DNA of 64,000 nucleotides from CAVWSM01 sp963799425 (GCA_963799425.1 CAWCXA010000016.1:124001-188000); one strand, 5' to 3'; shown: positions 26,036-34,454, counted from the stretch's first letter. Made by a program: numbers and translations. Notes: generated by a model from the letters alone, not told the origin.

Positions 26036-26587
26036 GTGCCCGACCAAGACCCGTACGCCGTTCCGCCGCACGTCGCGGAGGGCAGCGGGGAGCCGCACCC
26101 GGAGGCGGATCAGCGTGCGGGGTCGCACTCCAAGACGTACGGACAGCCGGCCTTGCCCGCCGCGGGTGAGCCGACTCCCCCGCCGTACGGAACAGCCGCG
26201 AGCGCGAGCGGTGGCCCCTCCCCCAAGGAGCGCATGGCGGTGCTTCGCCGGGCGCGGGTCAGTCTCCTGATCGGGATGCTCGGGATGCTGCTCGCGGTCT
26301 TCGTCGCACCGGTCGGCGTGGCGTTGGGCGTACTGGCGTTGGTGCGACTCCTGAAGGACCGCGCCGCAATTCGTGCGGCTCGGCTGGGCGGCGCGGCGGA
26401 GGTCATACCACTGGTGGCCGCGCTGAGCGCCATCGTGATCGGGACGATCGTCTCGGCTCTGATCGCGCTGTTCTACCGGGAGATCCTCGACTATCGCGCC
26501 TGCATGGACGGGGCCAACACGGTTATCGCCGAGAACAAGTGCGATGACGAGTTCATGGACGCCTTGCGGGACCGGCTGCCTGGCTAG
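26036..26587 (+). CDS. Putative membrane protein with Pro-rich cytoplasmic head
   Basis: A 183-residue protein not assigned to a named family. The first ~70 residues are hydrophilic and Pro/Gly/Ser-rich. Two hydrophobic segments follow at about residues 75-102 and 122-145, then a soluble tail with two Cys (Y-R-A-C-M and E-N-K-C-D) that could form a disulfide outside. The GTG start is preceded by GAGGGAG. The last 35 bp overlap the end of the convergent DUF6350 gene. Overall it resembles small actinobacterial DUF4190-like membrane proteins, but I cannot confirm that. Confidence 0.7.
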   Translation: MPDQDPYAVPPHVAEGSGEPHPEADQRAGSHSKTYGQPALPAAGEPTPPPYGTAASASGGPSPKERMAVLRRARVSLLIGMLGMLLAVFVAPVGVALGVLALVRLLKDRAAIRAARLGGAAEVIPLVAALSAIVIGTIVSALIALFYREILDYRACMDGANTVIAENKCDDEFMDALRDRLPG

Positions 26588-27800
26588 TCGCGTCGGGCGC
26601 CGCCGCGGCCCCAGCCGAGCGCCCGGCGAGCTCGCTCGCCCGCGGCACGACGGCCAGCACCACCGTCGCCGCGCCCGCCGTCACGCCGACCTCCGCGGCG
26701 GTGAGCAACACCATCGGCAGCAGGCCGGGCCCGACCTCGGCCAGCCGCCCCGGACCCGCCGCACCACCGGACAGCGCGGCCAGGCAACCCAGGAGCAAGC
26801 CGGCCCCGATCCCAGTCACGAGGGCATCGCATAGCCGGTCCACGAGCGGCGCCTTACCGGCCCGGTGCAGCACAGCCGCCGCCAAGATGCCGGCGACGAC
26901 GGGCAGCGCCAACACCAGCTGCCCCGCAGCGCTGCCATGCTCCGTGGGAAGGCCCGCCAGCAGCGGCAGAGCGGGCACCGCGCCGAGGCGGACCTCGAAC
27001 GGCGAGACGACCGTGCCCGTGCCGACCGCGAAACCCGCCCCAACCGCGTAAGACCCAGCCCAGACCGCAGCGTTGGGGAGCAACGCCACTCCGATCAGCG
27101 TGACGAGCAACCCACCGGTCAGCCCGGCATCGAGCGACCGCGTCAGCTCCGTCACGCGCCCGTACTGCACGACGAGAGACACCACGACGAGCGCCGCTCC
27201 ACCGGCGACGATCGTCATCACCGCGATGCTTGCGGCGAACAGCACCGAACGCGGCCTTGCGGGCAGCAGCCCAAGTGCGACCGGAAACAGCCCGCACTCG
27301 ACCGCTATCCCCGCGCCCGCGGCCAGCAGGGCGATCAGGCCGGTGAGCACTAGCGTGACCAGCGGGCCGGCGTCGCCCGTGACGACGGCGACAGTGCCGC
27401 CGCCGAGGCCGTAGGTGGCTGCCATCACGAGCACCAAGGCAACCGCGTGCGCGGCTGACAGCAGCGCGGACGTGTGAGTCGCCCATCTCGCGGCATGGAA
27501 GATCAGCAGGACGACAGGGATCGCCATGCCCCAGGGAGCCAGGGCAATGACCCCGGAGCCGGCATCGACCGGGACCCGGTGCGCCACCAACCAGACATCG
27601 CCGCCCAGGCCCAGGACCGACCCGAGTGACTGCTCTGCGCCGCCCGCCAGCCAGGCGATGACCCCCGGCAGAGTCAGCAGAGCGAGGCCTGCGACCAGAG
27701 CCCACAGCGCCGCAAAGACGGCGGCCAGCCACGGCGCGCGAGGCCGGGCCCCCTCGCGGCGCAACAAGGGCGTGGTGAGCAGGTCGGACATTCCGTCCAT
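26553..27800 (-). CDS. DUF6350 family polytopic membrane protein
   Basis: A 415-residue, very hydrophobic, Ala/Gly/Leu-rich protein with about ten predicted membrane helices, matching the actinobacterial DUF6350 (PerM-like) family usually encoded beside purN. Recognisable are an N-terminal R-A-P-W-L-A-A segment and A-P-W-G-M near residue 88. Function is unknown; some members are linked to cell division. ATGs at 27800 and 27791 are both possible starts. It is divergent from the first ECF sigma gene and overlaps the end of the convergent gene by 35 bp. Confidence 0.82.
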   Translation of the reverse strand: MDGMSDLLTTPLLRREGARPRAPWLAAVFAALWALVAGLALLTLPGVIAWLAGGAEQSLGSVLGLGGDVWLVAHRVPVDAGSGVIALAPWGMAIPVVLLIFHAARWATHTSALLSAAHAVALVLVMAATYGLGGGTVAVVTGDAGPLVTLVLTGLIALLAAGAGIAVECGLFPVALGLLPARPRSVLFAASIAVMTIVAGGAALVVVSLVVQYGRVTELTRSLDAGLTGGLLVTLIGVALLPNAAVWAGSYAVGAGFAVGTGTVVSPFEVRLGAVPALPLLAGLPTEHGSAAGQLVLALPVVAGILAAAVLHRAGKAPLVDRLCDALVTGIGAGLLLGCLAALSGGAAGPGRLAEVGPGLLPMVLLTAAEVGVTAGAATVVLAVVPRASELAGRSAGAAAAPDATSQAAGPARRP

Positions 27801-27931
27801 CGTTGCAACGGCGTGGCACGAGACGCGTCAGACACGCCGGGCGCGGCTGCGTGGGGCTCATCAGGGAGGATGGCTGCAACCGATCGTCCCGCTCGCGCGT
27901 CGCGACAGTGACGGTGTTGTGGGAGGTGCGC

Positions 27932-28423
27932 GTGACGCCCGACGAGTTCGACGCCTTCTACGAGGGCTCGGCACGCCGGCTGATTGGTCAGGTGTATGCC
28001 ATGACCGGTGACCTGGCCGAGGCGCAGGACCTCGTGCAGGAGGCATTCGTGCGGGCGTGGGACAAGGGGCGCCGGCTCGACTCGGTGGACAACCCCGAGG
28101 CGTGGGTCCGCACGGTGGCCGTGCGGCTCGCGACAAGCCGCTGGCGACGCACCCGCACAGCCGTCAAGGCCCATCGCAAACACGGCCCGCCACCCGACAC
28201 ACCCGCCCATACCCCCGACCACGTGGCGCTCGTCGCCGCACTCGAGCAGATTCCCGAGGCTCAACGCATCGCCGTCGTCCTGCACCACCTCTGCGACCTG
28301 TCCGTCGAGCAGGTCGCGGCCGAGACTGGCGCCCCGGTTGGCACCGTCAAGGCGCGGCTGTCCCGCGGCCGGGCAGCGCTCGCCGCGCTTCTTGCCGATT
28401 CCGCGGAGGTGGGTCATGCCTGA
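27932..28423 (+). CDS. SigE-family ECF RNA polymerase sigma factor (copy 1)
   Basis: A 163-residue alternative sigma factor with region 2 (residues ~10-75, including D-L-V-Q-E-A-F-V-R-A-W) and region 4 (~110-158, with V-A-A-E-T-G-A-P-V-G-T-V-K-A-R-L-S-R-G as the DNA-binding helix-turn-helix). GGGAGG precedes the GTG start. The first 182 nt are identical to the sigma gene at 29352. The stop overlaps the start of the next gene by 8 nt, so that membrane protein is probably its regulator. Confidence 0.93.
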   Translation: MTPDEFDAFYEGSARRLIGQVYAMTGDLAEAQDLVQEAFVRAWDKGRRLDSVDNPEAWVRTVAVRLATSRWRRTRTAVKAHRKHGPPPDTPAHTPDHVALVAALEQIPEAQRIAVVLHHLCDLSVEQVAAETGAPVGTVKARLSRGRAALAALLADSAEVGHA

Positions 28424-29237
28424 GCTGGACCTGCGCCAGTCGCTGTCCGAGATCGCCTATACCGCCGGCGTCGCATCGCACCCGGAGCGAGCCGCTGAGA
28501 TCCGTGGCCTTGCCACCCGCCGCAGGCGTCGCCGCACGGCGTTGGTTGCGGCCGGCAGCGCGGTTGTCGTGGCGGCCACGGCAGTCGGCGCCCTCGCGCT
28601 CTCTCCGATCGGCGACGACTTGATGCGGCCCGTGTCCCCGAGCACAGCCAGTCCGTCCACACTCTCGGACTCGCCGCCTCCGACCACGCCCAGCCCCACG
28701 AGCTCCCCGTCTGCGGAGGCGGGCCTCGCGGCGGCCCCGTTCCTGACCGACTCGACTGTCCTTGGTGAGCTCGGCGACTCGTTCCAGCCTGGCTTCATCC
28801 CGGGCGGGCTCGAGCTCGACTGCTGGCCAGGCCTCGATCTGTCCGGCGCGCAGAATGTCCAGCTCAAGCGCTGGCTGGAGCAGGGGGCGACGTCGCTCTC
28901 TGAGTACGTCATGGAGTACGACACCGTCGCGGCAGCGGATGCAGCGGTGTCGATGACGGGCGAGGTCTGGACTGCGTGTGTGCCGCCGGAGCTGGATCTC
29001 GGCGGTTCGCTGAGCGGACCGTCGGAGCTGCCGGCACGCGACGAGGCGTTCGAGTACACGACGGTGCAGCCGCAGACCGCGGAAGCCGCAGCGTTCTATC
29101 GAGAGGTCAAGATCGCTCGACTTGGCCGCGTCGTCGTCGTGATCGACTTGTTCGTCGACGGCCCGCCGCCTGCGGAGGCATACCTGTCGCAATCCATCGT
29201 CACCCGAGCCCTGGAACGCGCAACAAACGAGCGCTAG
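28416..29237 (+). CDS. Membrane-anchored sensor-like protein, putative sigma regulator (copy 1)
   Basis: 273 residues: a ~40-residue cytoplasmic N-terminus ending in an Arg run, one membrane helix (~41-62), a Ser/Pro/Thr linker (~70-105) and one extracytoplasmic domain (~110-270). The domain has a conserved-looking Cys pair (L-D-C-W and T-A-C-V) and an A-A-D-A-A-V-S-M-T segment, recalling PknH-like sensor domains. It overlaps the sigma stop by 8 nt. Its layout suits an anti-sigma factor, but no zinc-binding anti-sigma motif is present, so the role is inferred from context. Confidence 0.75.
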   Translation: MPELDLRQSLSEIAYTAGVASHPERAAEIRGLATRRRRRRTALVAAGSAVVVAATAVGALALSPIGDDLMRPVSPSTASPSTLSDSPPPTTPSPTSSPSAEAGLAAAPFLTDSTVLGELGDSFQPGFIPGGLELDCWPGLDLSGAQNVQLKRWLEQGATSLSEYVMEYDTVAAADAAVSMTGEVWTACVPPELDLGGSLSGPSELPARDEAFEYTTVQPQTAEAAAFYREVKIARLGRVVVVIDLFVDGPPPAEAYLSQSIVTRALERATNER

Positions 29238-29351
29238 CCGGACACCAGCCAGACCGTGGGGTGCCGTGGCGGTGGCATGCCCAAACGGAGTGCAACCGCG
29301 CGCATCGCTCGTACGTCGTGATTGTTGTCAGAGGACCGAACGGGAGGCTTG

Positions 29352-29843
29352 GTGACGCCCGACGAGTTCGACGCCTTCTACGAGGGCTCGGCACGCCGGC
29401 TGATTGGTCAGGTGTATGCCATGACCGGTGACCTGGCCGAGGCGCAGGACCTCGTGCAGGAGGCATTCGTGCGGGCGTGGGACAAGGGGCGCCGGCTCGA
29501 CTCGGTGGACAACCCCGAGGCGTGGGTCCGCACCGTCGCCGTGCGGCTCGCGACAAGCCGCTGGCGACGCACCCGCACAGCCGTCAAGGCGTACCGAAAG
29601 CACGGGGTGGATGCGGACACTCCCGCGCATTCGCCCGATCACGTGGCGCTGGTCGACGCGCTCAGGAAGATCTCGGAGGAGCAGCGCGTGGCCATAGTCC
29701 TGCACCACCTGTGCGACCTGTCCGTCGAGCAGGTGGCGCACGAGACCGGAGCTCCAGCGGGCACCGTCAAGGCGCGGCTGTCGCGCGGCCGTGCGGCCCT
29801 GGCGACTCTGCTGGCTGAGCCGTCGGAGGTGGGTCATGCCTGA
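29352..29843 (+). CDS. SigE-family ECF RNA polymerase sigma factor (copy 2)
   Basis: 163 residues, the same length as copy 1. Regions 2 and 4 are both intact; the region-4 helix reads V-A-H-E-T-G-A-P-A-G-T-V-K-A-R-L-S-R-G. Its first 182 nt match copy 1 exactly, while the second half has drifted at many codons, including K-Y-R-K-H-G-V-D-A-D in the interdomain linker. CGGGAGG lies upstream of the GTG. It overlaps the following membrane-sensor gene by 8 nt, as copy 1 does, so the two-gene operon was duplicated as a unit. Confidence 0.93.
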   Translation: MTPDEFDAFYEGSARRLIGQVYAMTGDLAEAQDLVQEAFVRAWDKGRRLDSVDNPEAWVRTVAVRLATSRWRRTRTAVKAYRKHGVDADTPAHSPDHVALVDALRKISEEQRVAIVLHHLCDLSVEQVAHETGAPAGTVKARLSRGRAALATLLAEPSEVGHA

Positions 29844-31218
29844 GCTGGACCTGCGCCAGTCACTGTCCGACATCGCCTACTCGGCGGGCGTCGCGTCGCA
29901 CCCGCACCGGCCGACGGAGATCCGCCGCATCGGAATGCGCCGCCGTCGCCGCCGTACGGCGTTGGTGACGGCCGGCAGCGCGGTGGTCGTGGCGGCTACG
30001 GCAGTCGGCGCCGTAGCAATCTCTCCGATCGGAGACGACTCGACACAGCCGATCGCGCCCCCCAGCACGGACAGTCCGTCCGTACCGACCCCGTCCGAGA
30101 CGACTCCGTCCGAGACGCCCTTGCCGTCGCCGGCCCCGGCGCCCACGGGCGCAGCGGACGCGCCGTTCCTGCTGGACAGCGACATCGACGCACAGTACGG
30201 CGACCTGGACCCGGGACGGTTCTTCGACGAACCTGAGCTCGAGTGCTCGCTGCATGGCATCGATCCCCGCCAGGCCGTCGACGTCGGACTCACGGTGTGG
30301 ACCACTGAGTCCGCAGCCGTGACCGTCCGCGAGTACGTGTTTGAGTTCCCTGGTACTGCGGAGGCCGATGCGGCGGTCGGTATGACGGGGGCGCCCTGGG
30401 AGCTGTGCTCGCCGGGTGCCGAGCCGGGGCAAGAGGTCGTCGGGCCGTTGGCCGTGAAAGGCCCGGAGGAGGCATTCCACTACGCGATCGCGACTCCGGA
30501 GACCGGCGAGGTCCTTGGTTCGTACGACGAGGTGGCGATTGCCAGGCACGGTTCCGTTGCTTTGGCCCTAGTGCTCACGTCGGGCGACACCCCGGATGCG
30601 TCACTGACGCTCATCCCGGACTGGTTGCTGGTGCGGGCCGTGGCAGAGGCGACAGACACGGTGGGCGAGGGCCGGGTGGCGGTTGGGCCGTCGCCCGCCG
30701 AGTTCCTGCCCGACCGCGAGATCCAGCGGGTGTTCGGAGCTGGCTTGTCGTCCGGGTCCTATTCGGGAACGCCCGAAGGCGACCCATGTTGGGCTGGGGT
30801 GAACCTCGCCAACGCAGCAGGGCGGCAGCCCATACAGACCGAGTGGAACGAGAAGGGCGATGACCCGACGCTGCAGGTCAAGCAGGTCGTGATGTCGTAC
30901 GCGTCGGCAACCGAAGCCAACGCAGCGGTGGCAATGACGGGCAGCCCCTGGGATCTGTGTGCCCCATCGGGCGGAACGGACAGCAGCTTGTTCGGACCCG
31001 AGGCCCTCGCGATTGCCGACGAGGGGTTCCGGTACGCCTGGGGGACACAACCGCACGTCCCCGGCAACTACTACGAGGCCGTGGTCGCCCGGCGAGGCCC
31101 CGTGGTCGTGGTCCTTGACTATTGGTCCGTCGGTACGGTGCCGGAGGGGCTGGCAGGGGTAATACCCGACGAGCTGGTCAATGTCGCACTCGACCGCGCC
31201 GCCCAAGCTGCAAACTGA
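29836..31218 (+). CDS. Membrane-anchored protein with two sensor-like domains (copy 2)
   Basis: 460 residues. The N-terminal ~60 residues are nearly the same as in copy 1 (M-P-E-L-D-L-R-Q-S-L-S start, Arg run, one membrane helix). A Pro/Ser/Thr linker follows (~75-110), then two tandem extracytoplasmic domains (~110-275 and ~285-455) where copy 1 has one. Each domain has a Cys pair (E-L-E-C / E-L-C-S, and D-P-C-W / D-L-C-A) and a G-x-x-A-D/N-A-A-V-x-M-T-G segment. Likely a signal-sensing partner of the adjacent sigma factor. Its stop codon lies inside the terminator stem. Confidence 0.75.
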   Translation: MPELDLRQSLSDIAYSAGVASHPHRPTEIRRIGMRRRRRRTALVTAGSAVVVAATAVGAVAISPIGDDSTQPIAPPSTDSPSVPTPSETTPSETPLPSPAPAPTGAADAPFLLDSDIDAQYGDLDPGRFFDEPELECSLHGIDPRQAVDVGLTVWTTESAAVTVREYVFEFPGTAEADAAVGMTGAPWELCSPGAEPGQEVVGPLAVKGPEEAFHYAIATPETGEVLGSYDEVAIARHGSVALALVLTSGDTPDASLTLIPDWLLVRAVAEATDTVGEGRVAVGPSPAEFLPDREIQRVFGAGLSSGSYSGTPEGDPCWAGVNLANAAGRQPIQTEWNEKGDDPTLQVKQVVMSYASATEANAAVAMTGSPWDLCAPSGGTDSSLFGPEALAIADEGFRYAWGTQPHVPGNYYEAVVARRGPVVVVLDYWSVGTVPEGLAGVIPDELVNVALDRAAQAAN

Positions 31219-31265
31219 AGCGGCGTGCACCCGGCCCGCCGGGCGGGTCGTGCACGCCGCTTCAG
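31215..31265. terminator. Bidirectional terminator between sensor gene and sucD
   Basis: Perfect 16-bp arms CTGAAGCGGCGTGCAC and GTGCACGCCGCTTCAG flank a 19-nt GC-rich loop that can itself fold. It separates convergent genes ending at 31218 (+) and 31282 (-). No U-tract is present, as is common in actinomycetes. Confidence 0.85.
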
Positions 31266-31281
31266 TGACGTGTGGTGCGGC

Positions 31282-32169
31282 TCAGGAGAGCGACTGCATG
31301 ACCTCGCGCATGAGCTTGGCGGTCTCGGACGGCGTCTTGCCGACCTTGACTCCGACGGCCTCGAGCGCCTCCTGCTTGGCGACAGCGGTGCCGGACGAGC
31401 CAGACACGATCGCGCCGGCGTGGCCCATGGTCTTGCCCTCGGGCGCGGTGAAGCCGGCCACGTAGCCGACGACCGGCTTGGTCACCTGCTCCTTGATGTA
31501 GGCCGCCGCACGCTCCTCGGCGTCGCCGCCGATCTCGCCGATCATCACGATCGCGTCGGTGTCGGGGTCGTTCTGGAACGCCTCCAGCGCGTCGATGTGC
31601 GTCGTGCCGATGACCGGGTCGCCGCCGATGCCGACGCAGGTCGAGAAGCCGATGTCGCGCAGCTCGTACATCATCTGGTAGGTCAGCGTGCCCGACTTGC
31701 TCACCAGGCCGATGCGTCCGGGCTTGGTGATGTCGGCCGGGATGATGCCCGCGTTGGAGGCGCCGGGACTGATCAGACCGGGGCAGTTGGGCCCGATGAT
31801 GCGGGTCGTGCCGGAGTTGACGGCGTACTGGAAGAACTCCGCGGTGTCCCTTACCGGCACGCCCTCTGTGATGACGACGACGAGCGGCATGCCCGCGTCG
31901 ACGGCCTCGACGACGGCACTCTTGGTGAAGGCCGGTGGCACGAACACGACAGAGACGTCAGCGCCCGTCGCGTCGGTCGCCTCCTTGACCGAGCCGAACA
32001 CCGGCACCGCTGTGCCATCGAAATCGACGGACGTGCCGGCCTTGCGCGGGTTGACGCCACCGACGATGTCGGTGCCCGAGCGCAGCATGCGGGCAGTGTG
32101 CTTGGAGCCCTCGGAGCCGGTCATGCCCTGGACGATGACCTTGCTGTCCTTGGTGAGGAGGATCGCCAT
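31282..32169 (-). CDS. sucD: Succinyl-CoA ligase alpha subunit
   Basis: A 295-residue subunit that binds CoA and carries the phosphohistidine. Visible are the N-terminal CoA-binding G-M-T-G-S-E-G near residue 16, P-N-C-P-G near 125, and the catalytic-His loop G-H-A-G-A-I-V near 245. It forms an alpha2beta2 or alphabeta enzyme with SucC, encoded 14 nt upstream, and makes ATP or GTP from succinyl-CoA in the TCA cycle. Confidence 0.97.
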   Translation of the reverse strand: MAILLTKDSKVIVQGMTGSEGSKHTARMLRSGTDIVGGVNPRKAGTSVDFDGTAVPVFGSVKEATDATGADVSVVFVPPAFTKSAVVEAVDAGMPLVVVITEGVPVRDTAEFFQYAVNSGTTRIIGPNCPGLISPGASNAGIIPADITKPGRIGLVSKSGTLTYQMMYELRDIGFSTCVGIGGDPVIGTTHIDALEAFQNDPDTDAIVMIGEIGGDAEERAAAYIKEQVTKPVVGYVAGFTAPEGKTMGHAGAIVSGSSGTAVAKQEALEAVGVKVGKTPSETAKLMREVMQSLS

Positions 32170-32183
32170 GGTGTGTCAGTCCC

Positions 32184-33362
32184 TCACTTCGCCGCAGCGA
32201 GCTCGGCCGCGCGACGCGCGGCACCGTCCATCGTGTCGACCTGCTCGAGGTGCGGGAGCTGCGCCTCCGTGAGGATGCGCCGGCCCAGCTCGGCGTTGTT
32301 GCCGTCGAGGCGTACGACCAGCGGGTGCGTGATCTCGTCGCCCCGGCTCTCCAGGAGTGCGAACGCCTGCACGATGCCGTTGGCCACCTCGTCACACGCG
32401 GTGATGCCGCCGAAGACGTTGACGAACACGCTGCGCACACTCGGGTCGGACAGGATGATCTCGAGACCGTTGGCCATGACCTCGGCGCTTGCGCCGCCGC
32501 CGATGTCCAGGAAGTTGGCCGGCTTGACACTATGCCCAGCCTTGGCGAACTCCTCGCCGGCGTACGCCACGACGTCCAGGGTCGACATGACAAGGCCGGC
32601 GCCGTTGCCGATGATGCCGACCTCGCCCTCGAGCTTGACGTAGTTGAGGTCCTTCTCCTTGGCCCTCGCCTCTAGCGGGTCGGCCGCAGCCTTGTCCTCG
32701 AAAGCGGCGTGGTCGGGGTGCCGGAAGTCAGCGTTGTCGTCGAGGGTGACCTTGCCGTCGAGGGCTACGACTGCGCCCTCCGGGGTCTTGACCAGCGGGT
32801 TGACCTCGACGAGGGTCGCGTCCTCGGCGGTGAAGACCGTCCAGAGGCTCTGCAGGAGGTCGATGACCTGCTCGCGTACGGACCCGTCGAAGCCCGCGGC
32901 ATCGGCGATCTCCGCGGCCTTGGCAGCGTCCACACCTTTGAGCGCGTCGACCGCCACCTTGGCCAGCGCCTCGGGGCGCTCGACCGCCAATTGCTCGATC
33001 TCCATGCCGCCCTCGACGCTCGCCATGGCGAGGTAGGTGCGGTTGGTGCGGTCGAGCAGGAACGAGACGTAGTACTCCTCCGCGATGTCGCTTGCCTGCG
33101 TCACGAGCACGCGGTGGACGGTGTGGCCCTTGATGTCCAGGCCGAGAATGGCCCCAGCCTTCTCCGCAGCCTCGGCGGCCGACTCGGCGAGCTTGACGCC
33201 GCCGGCCTTGCCACGGCCGCCCGTCTTGACCTGTGCCTTGACTACGACGGGGCCGCCGATCTTGTCGGCAGCCACCCGCGCCTCGTCGACCGTCTCGGCG
33301 ACGATGCCCGGCAGCACCGGGACGCCATGCTTGGCGAAGAGTTCCTTCGCCTGGTACTCCAT
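32184..33362 (-). CDS. sucC: Succinyl-CoA ligase beta subunit
   Basis: A 392-residue ATP-grasp subunit. The start at M-E-Y-Q-A-K-E-L-F-A-K-H-G-V is the family N-terminus; the frame runs upstream to 33434 without need. Later motifs include G-G-R-G-K-A-G-G-V-K near residue 45, E-V-N-P-L-V near 197, and the C-terminal F-V-N-V-F-G-G-I-T near 310. sucD follows 14 nt downstream, so they form one operon. Confidence 0.97.
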   Translation of the reverse strand: MEYQAKELFAKHGVPVLPGIVAETVDEARVAADKIGGPVVVKAQVKTGGRGKAGGVKLAESAAEAAEKAGAILGLDIKGHTVHRVLVTQASDIAEEYYVSFLLDRTNRTYLAMASVEGGMEIEQLAVERPEALAKVAVDALKGVDAAKAAEIADAAGFDGSVREQVIDLLQSLWTVFTAEDATLVEVNPLVKTPEGAVVALDGKVTLDDNADFRHPDHAAFEDKAAADPLEARAKEKDLNYVKLEGEVGIIGNGAGLVMSTLDVVAYAGEEFAKAGHSVKPANFLDIGGGASAEVMANGLEIILSDPSVRSVFVNVFGGITACDEVANGIVQAFALLESRGDEITHPLVVRLDGNNAELGRRILTEAQLPHLEQVDTMDGAARRAAELAAAK

Positions 33363-33552
33363 CAGGTCCACTGGGCCTCGAATCCTCGCATCGTTGAGAG
33401 CTCTCCGGAGAGTCGCGCGGACCGGCTCGTACATGAGCCAGGTCCTCGGGCGACGAACTCCCGCGAGGCGCGGCCCGGCGCCGCCGCGAGCCTAGTACGG
33501 GCACCGCTGGCCACCGGCACCGGGTCGAGCCACCCCGCGCCACCCGTCAACT

Positions 33553-33613
33553 GTTGATCATGGCCAAGATGTGATCAAACTTCGAAAATGATCACACCAC
33601 CGCCATGATCAAC
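33553..33613. terminator. Symmetrical 61-bp inverted repeat at the end of the B12-binding gene
   Basis: Outer arms GTTGATCATGGC (33553-33564) and GCCATGATCAAC (33602-33613) pair perfectly. A symmetrical 6-by-6 internal loop separates them from inner arms GTGATCA (33571-33577) and TGATCAC (33589-33595), with TTCGAA at the apex. The stop codon of the B12-binding gene (33609-33611) lies in the right arm. Likely its terminator, with a TGATCA core shared by other hairpins here. Confidence 0.7.
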
Positions 33614-34079
33614 TCGGTCGGGAGGAGGGGCCCAGCCGCTCGTGCACCCAGCCGGTGATCTCGTGCGTCGTGGCGCCGGGGGTGAAGATCCGTGCGACTC
33701 CCATGGCCTCGAGCTCGGGGATGTCGGCGTCGGGGATGATCCCGCCGCCGAACACCACGATGTCGCGGGCGTCCTGCTCATCGAGCAGCTCCAGCACCCG
33801 GCGGAACAGGGTCATGTGGGCCCCGGAGAGGATCGAGAGGCCGATCGCGTCAGCGTCCTCCTGGATCGCGGTGGCAACGATCTGCTCCGGCGTCTGGTGG
33901 AGCCCGGTGTAGATGACCTCGACGCCCGCGTCGCGCAGCGCTCGCGCGACGACCTTGGCTCCCCGGTCGTGCCCGTCGAGCCCAGGCTTGGCAACGACGA
34001 CACGGACCTTGCCGGCCGGTTGTGCGGTCGCGCCGCCACCAGCCGGGTCGGTCCCGGCGACCGTATGGATCGCAGCCAT
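33609..34079 (-). CDS. Stand-alone cobalamin B12-binding domain protein
   Basis: A 156-residue protein equivalent to the C-terminal B12-binding domain of methylmalonyl-CoA mutase. The D-x-H-x-x-G motif (G-L-D-G-H-D-R-G-A-K) near residue 34 provides the lower axial His. S-I-L-S-G-A-H near 83 and the V-F-G-G-G-I-I motif near 108 match the rest of the cobalamin site. The catalytic TIM-barrel half is not encoded nearby, so it must pair with a subunit elsewhere or act otherwise. Start at M-A-A-I-H chosen as the ATG nearest the domain. It lies between pcrA/dodecin and sucCD, a position kept in many actinomycetes. Confidence 0.9.
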   Translation of the reverse strand: MAAIHTVAGTDPAGGGATAQPAGKVRVVVAKPGLDGHDRGAKVVARALRDAGVEVIYTGLHQTPEQIVATAIQEDADAIGLSILSGAHMTLFRRVLELLDEQDARDIVVFGGGIIPDADIPELEAMGVARIFTPGATTHEITGWVHERLGPSSRPS

Positions 34080-34250
34080 GACGCCTCCTAGAGCGCAGAC
34101 GATGGCGTGAGCGTACGTCCCCGGGGCCGCCGATGTGTCAGCGGGCGGTCGCAGGCGAGCACCTTCCGGTGGCGATGGCTCGCGATGGCGGACAGGATGC
34201 GGCTCTGAGGCGGTACGCCGTCGTGCCGCCCGTCGAGGAGCGGAGGAGCC

Positions 34251-34454
34251 ATGAGCTCGGTTGCCCGGATCACCCACATCAGCTCCCGGTCCGAGGAGAG
34301 CTTCGAGGACGCGGTCCGTGTCGGGGTGGATCGCGCGACGCAGACGCTGCGCAACGTCTCCGGCGCCTGGGTGAAGGACCAGAAGGTCGAGGTCACGGAC
34401 GGACGCATCACGGTCTACCAGGTCGTTCTCGAGGTGACCTTCGTCCTGGAGTAG
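34251..34454 (+). CDS. Dodecin family flavin-binding protein
   Basis: A 67-residue protein matching dodecins along its whole length: an N-terminal strand V-A-R-I-T-H-I-S-S-R-S, one helix with S-F-E-D-A-V-R-V-G-V, then strands with W-V-K-D-Q-K-V-E-V and Y-Q-V-V-L-E-V-T-F-V-L-E. Dodecins form hollow dodecamers that store or buffer flavins in the cytosol. The Trp of the isoalloxazine-stacking site (G-A-W-V) is present. GGAGGAG precedes the ATG. It is convergent with pcrA, 9 nt apart. Confidence 0.93.
   Translation: MSSVARITHISSRSEESFEDAVRVGVDRATQTLRNVSGAWVKDQKVEVTDGRITVYQVVLEVTFVLE

Noticed and set aside
34080..34250. Possible cobalamin riboswitch near the B12-binding gene
   Set aside because: The 171-bp spacer is too short and shows no B12-box-like conserved core that I can recognise.
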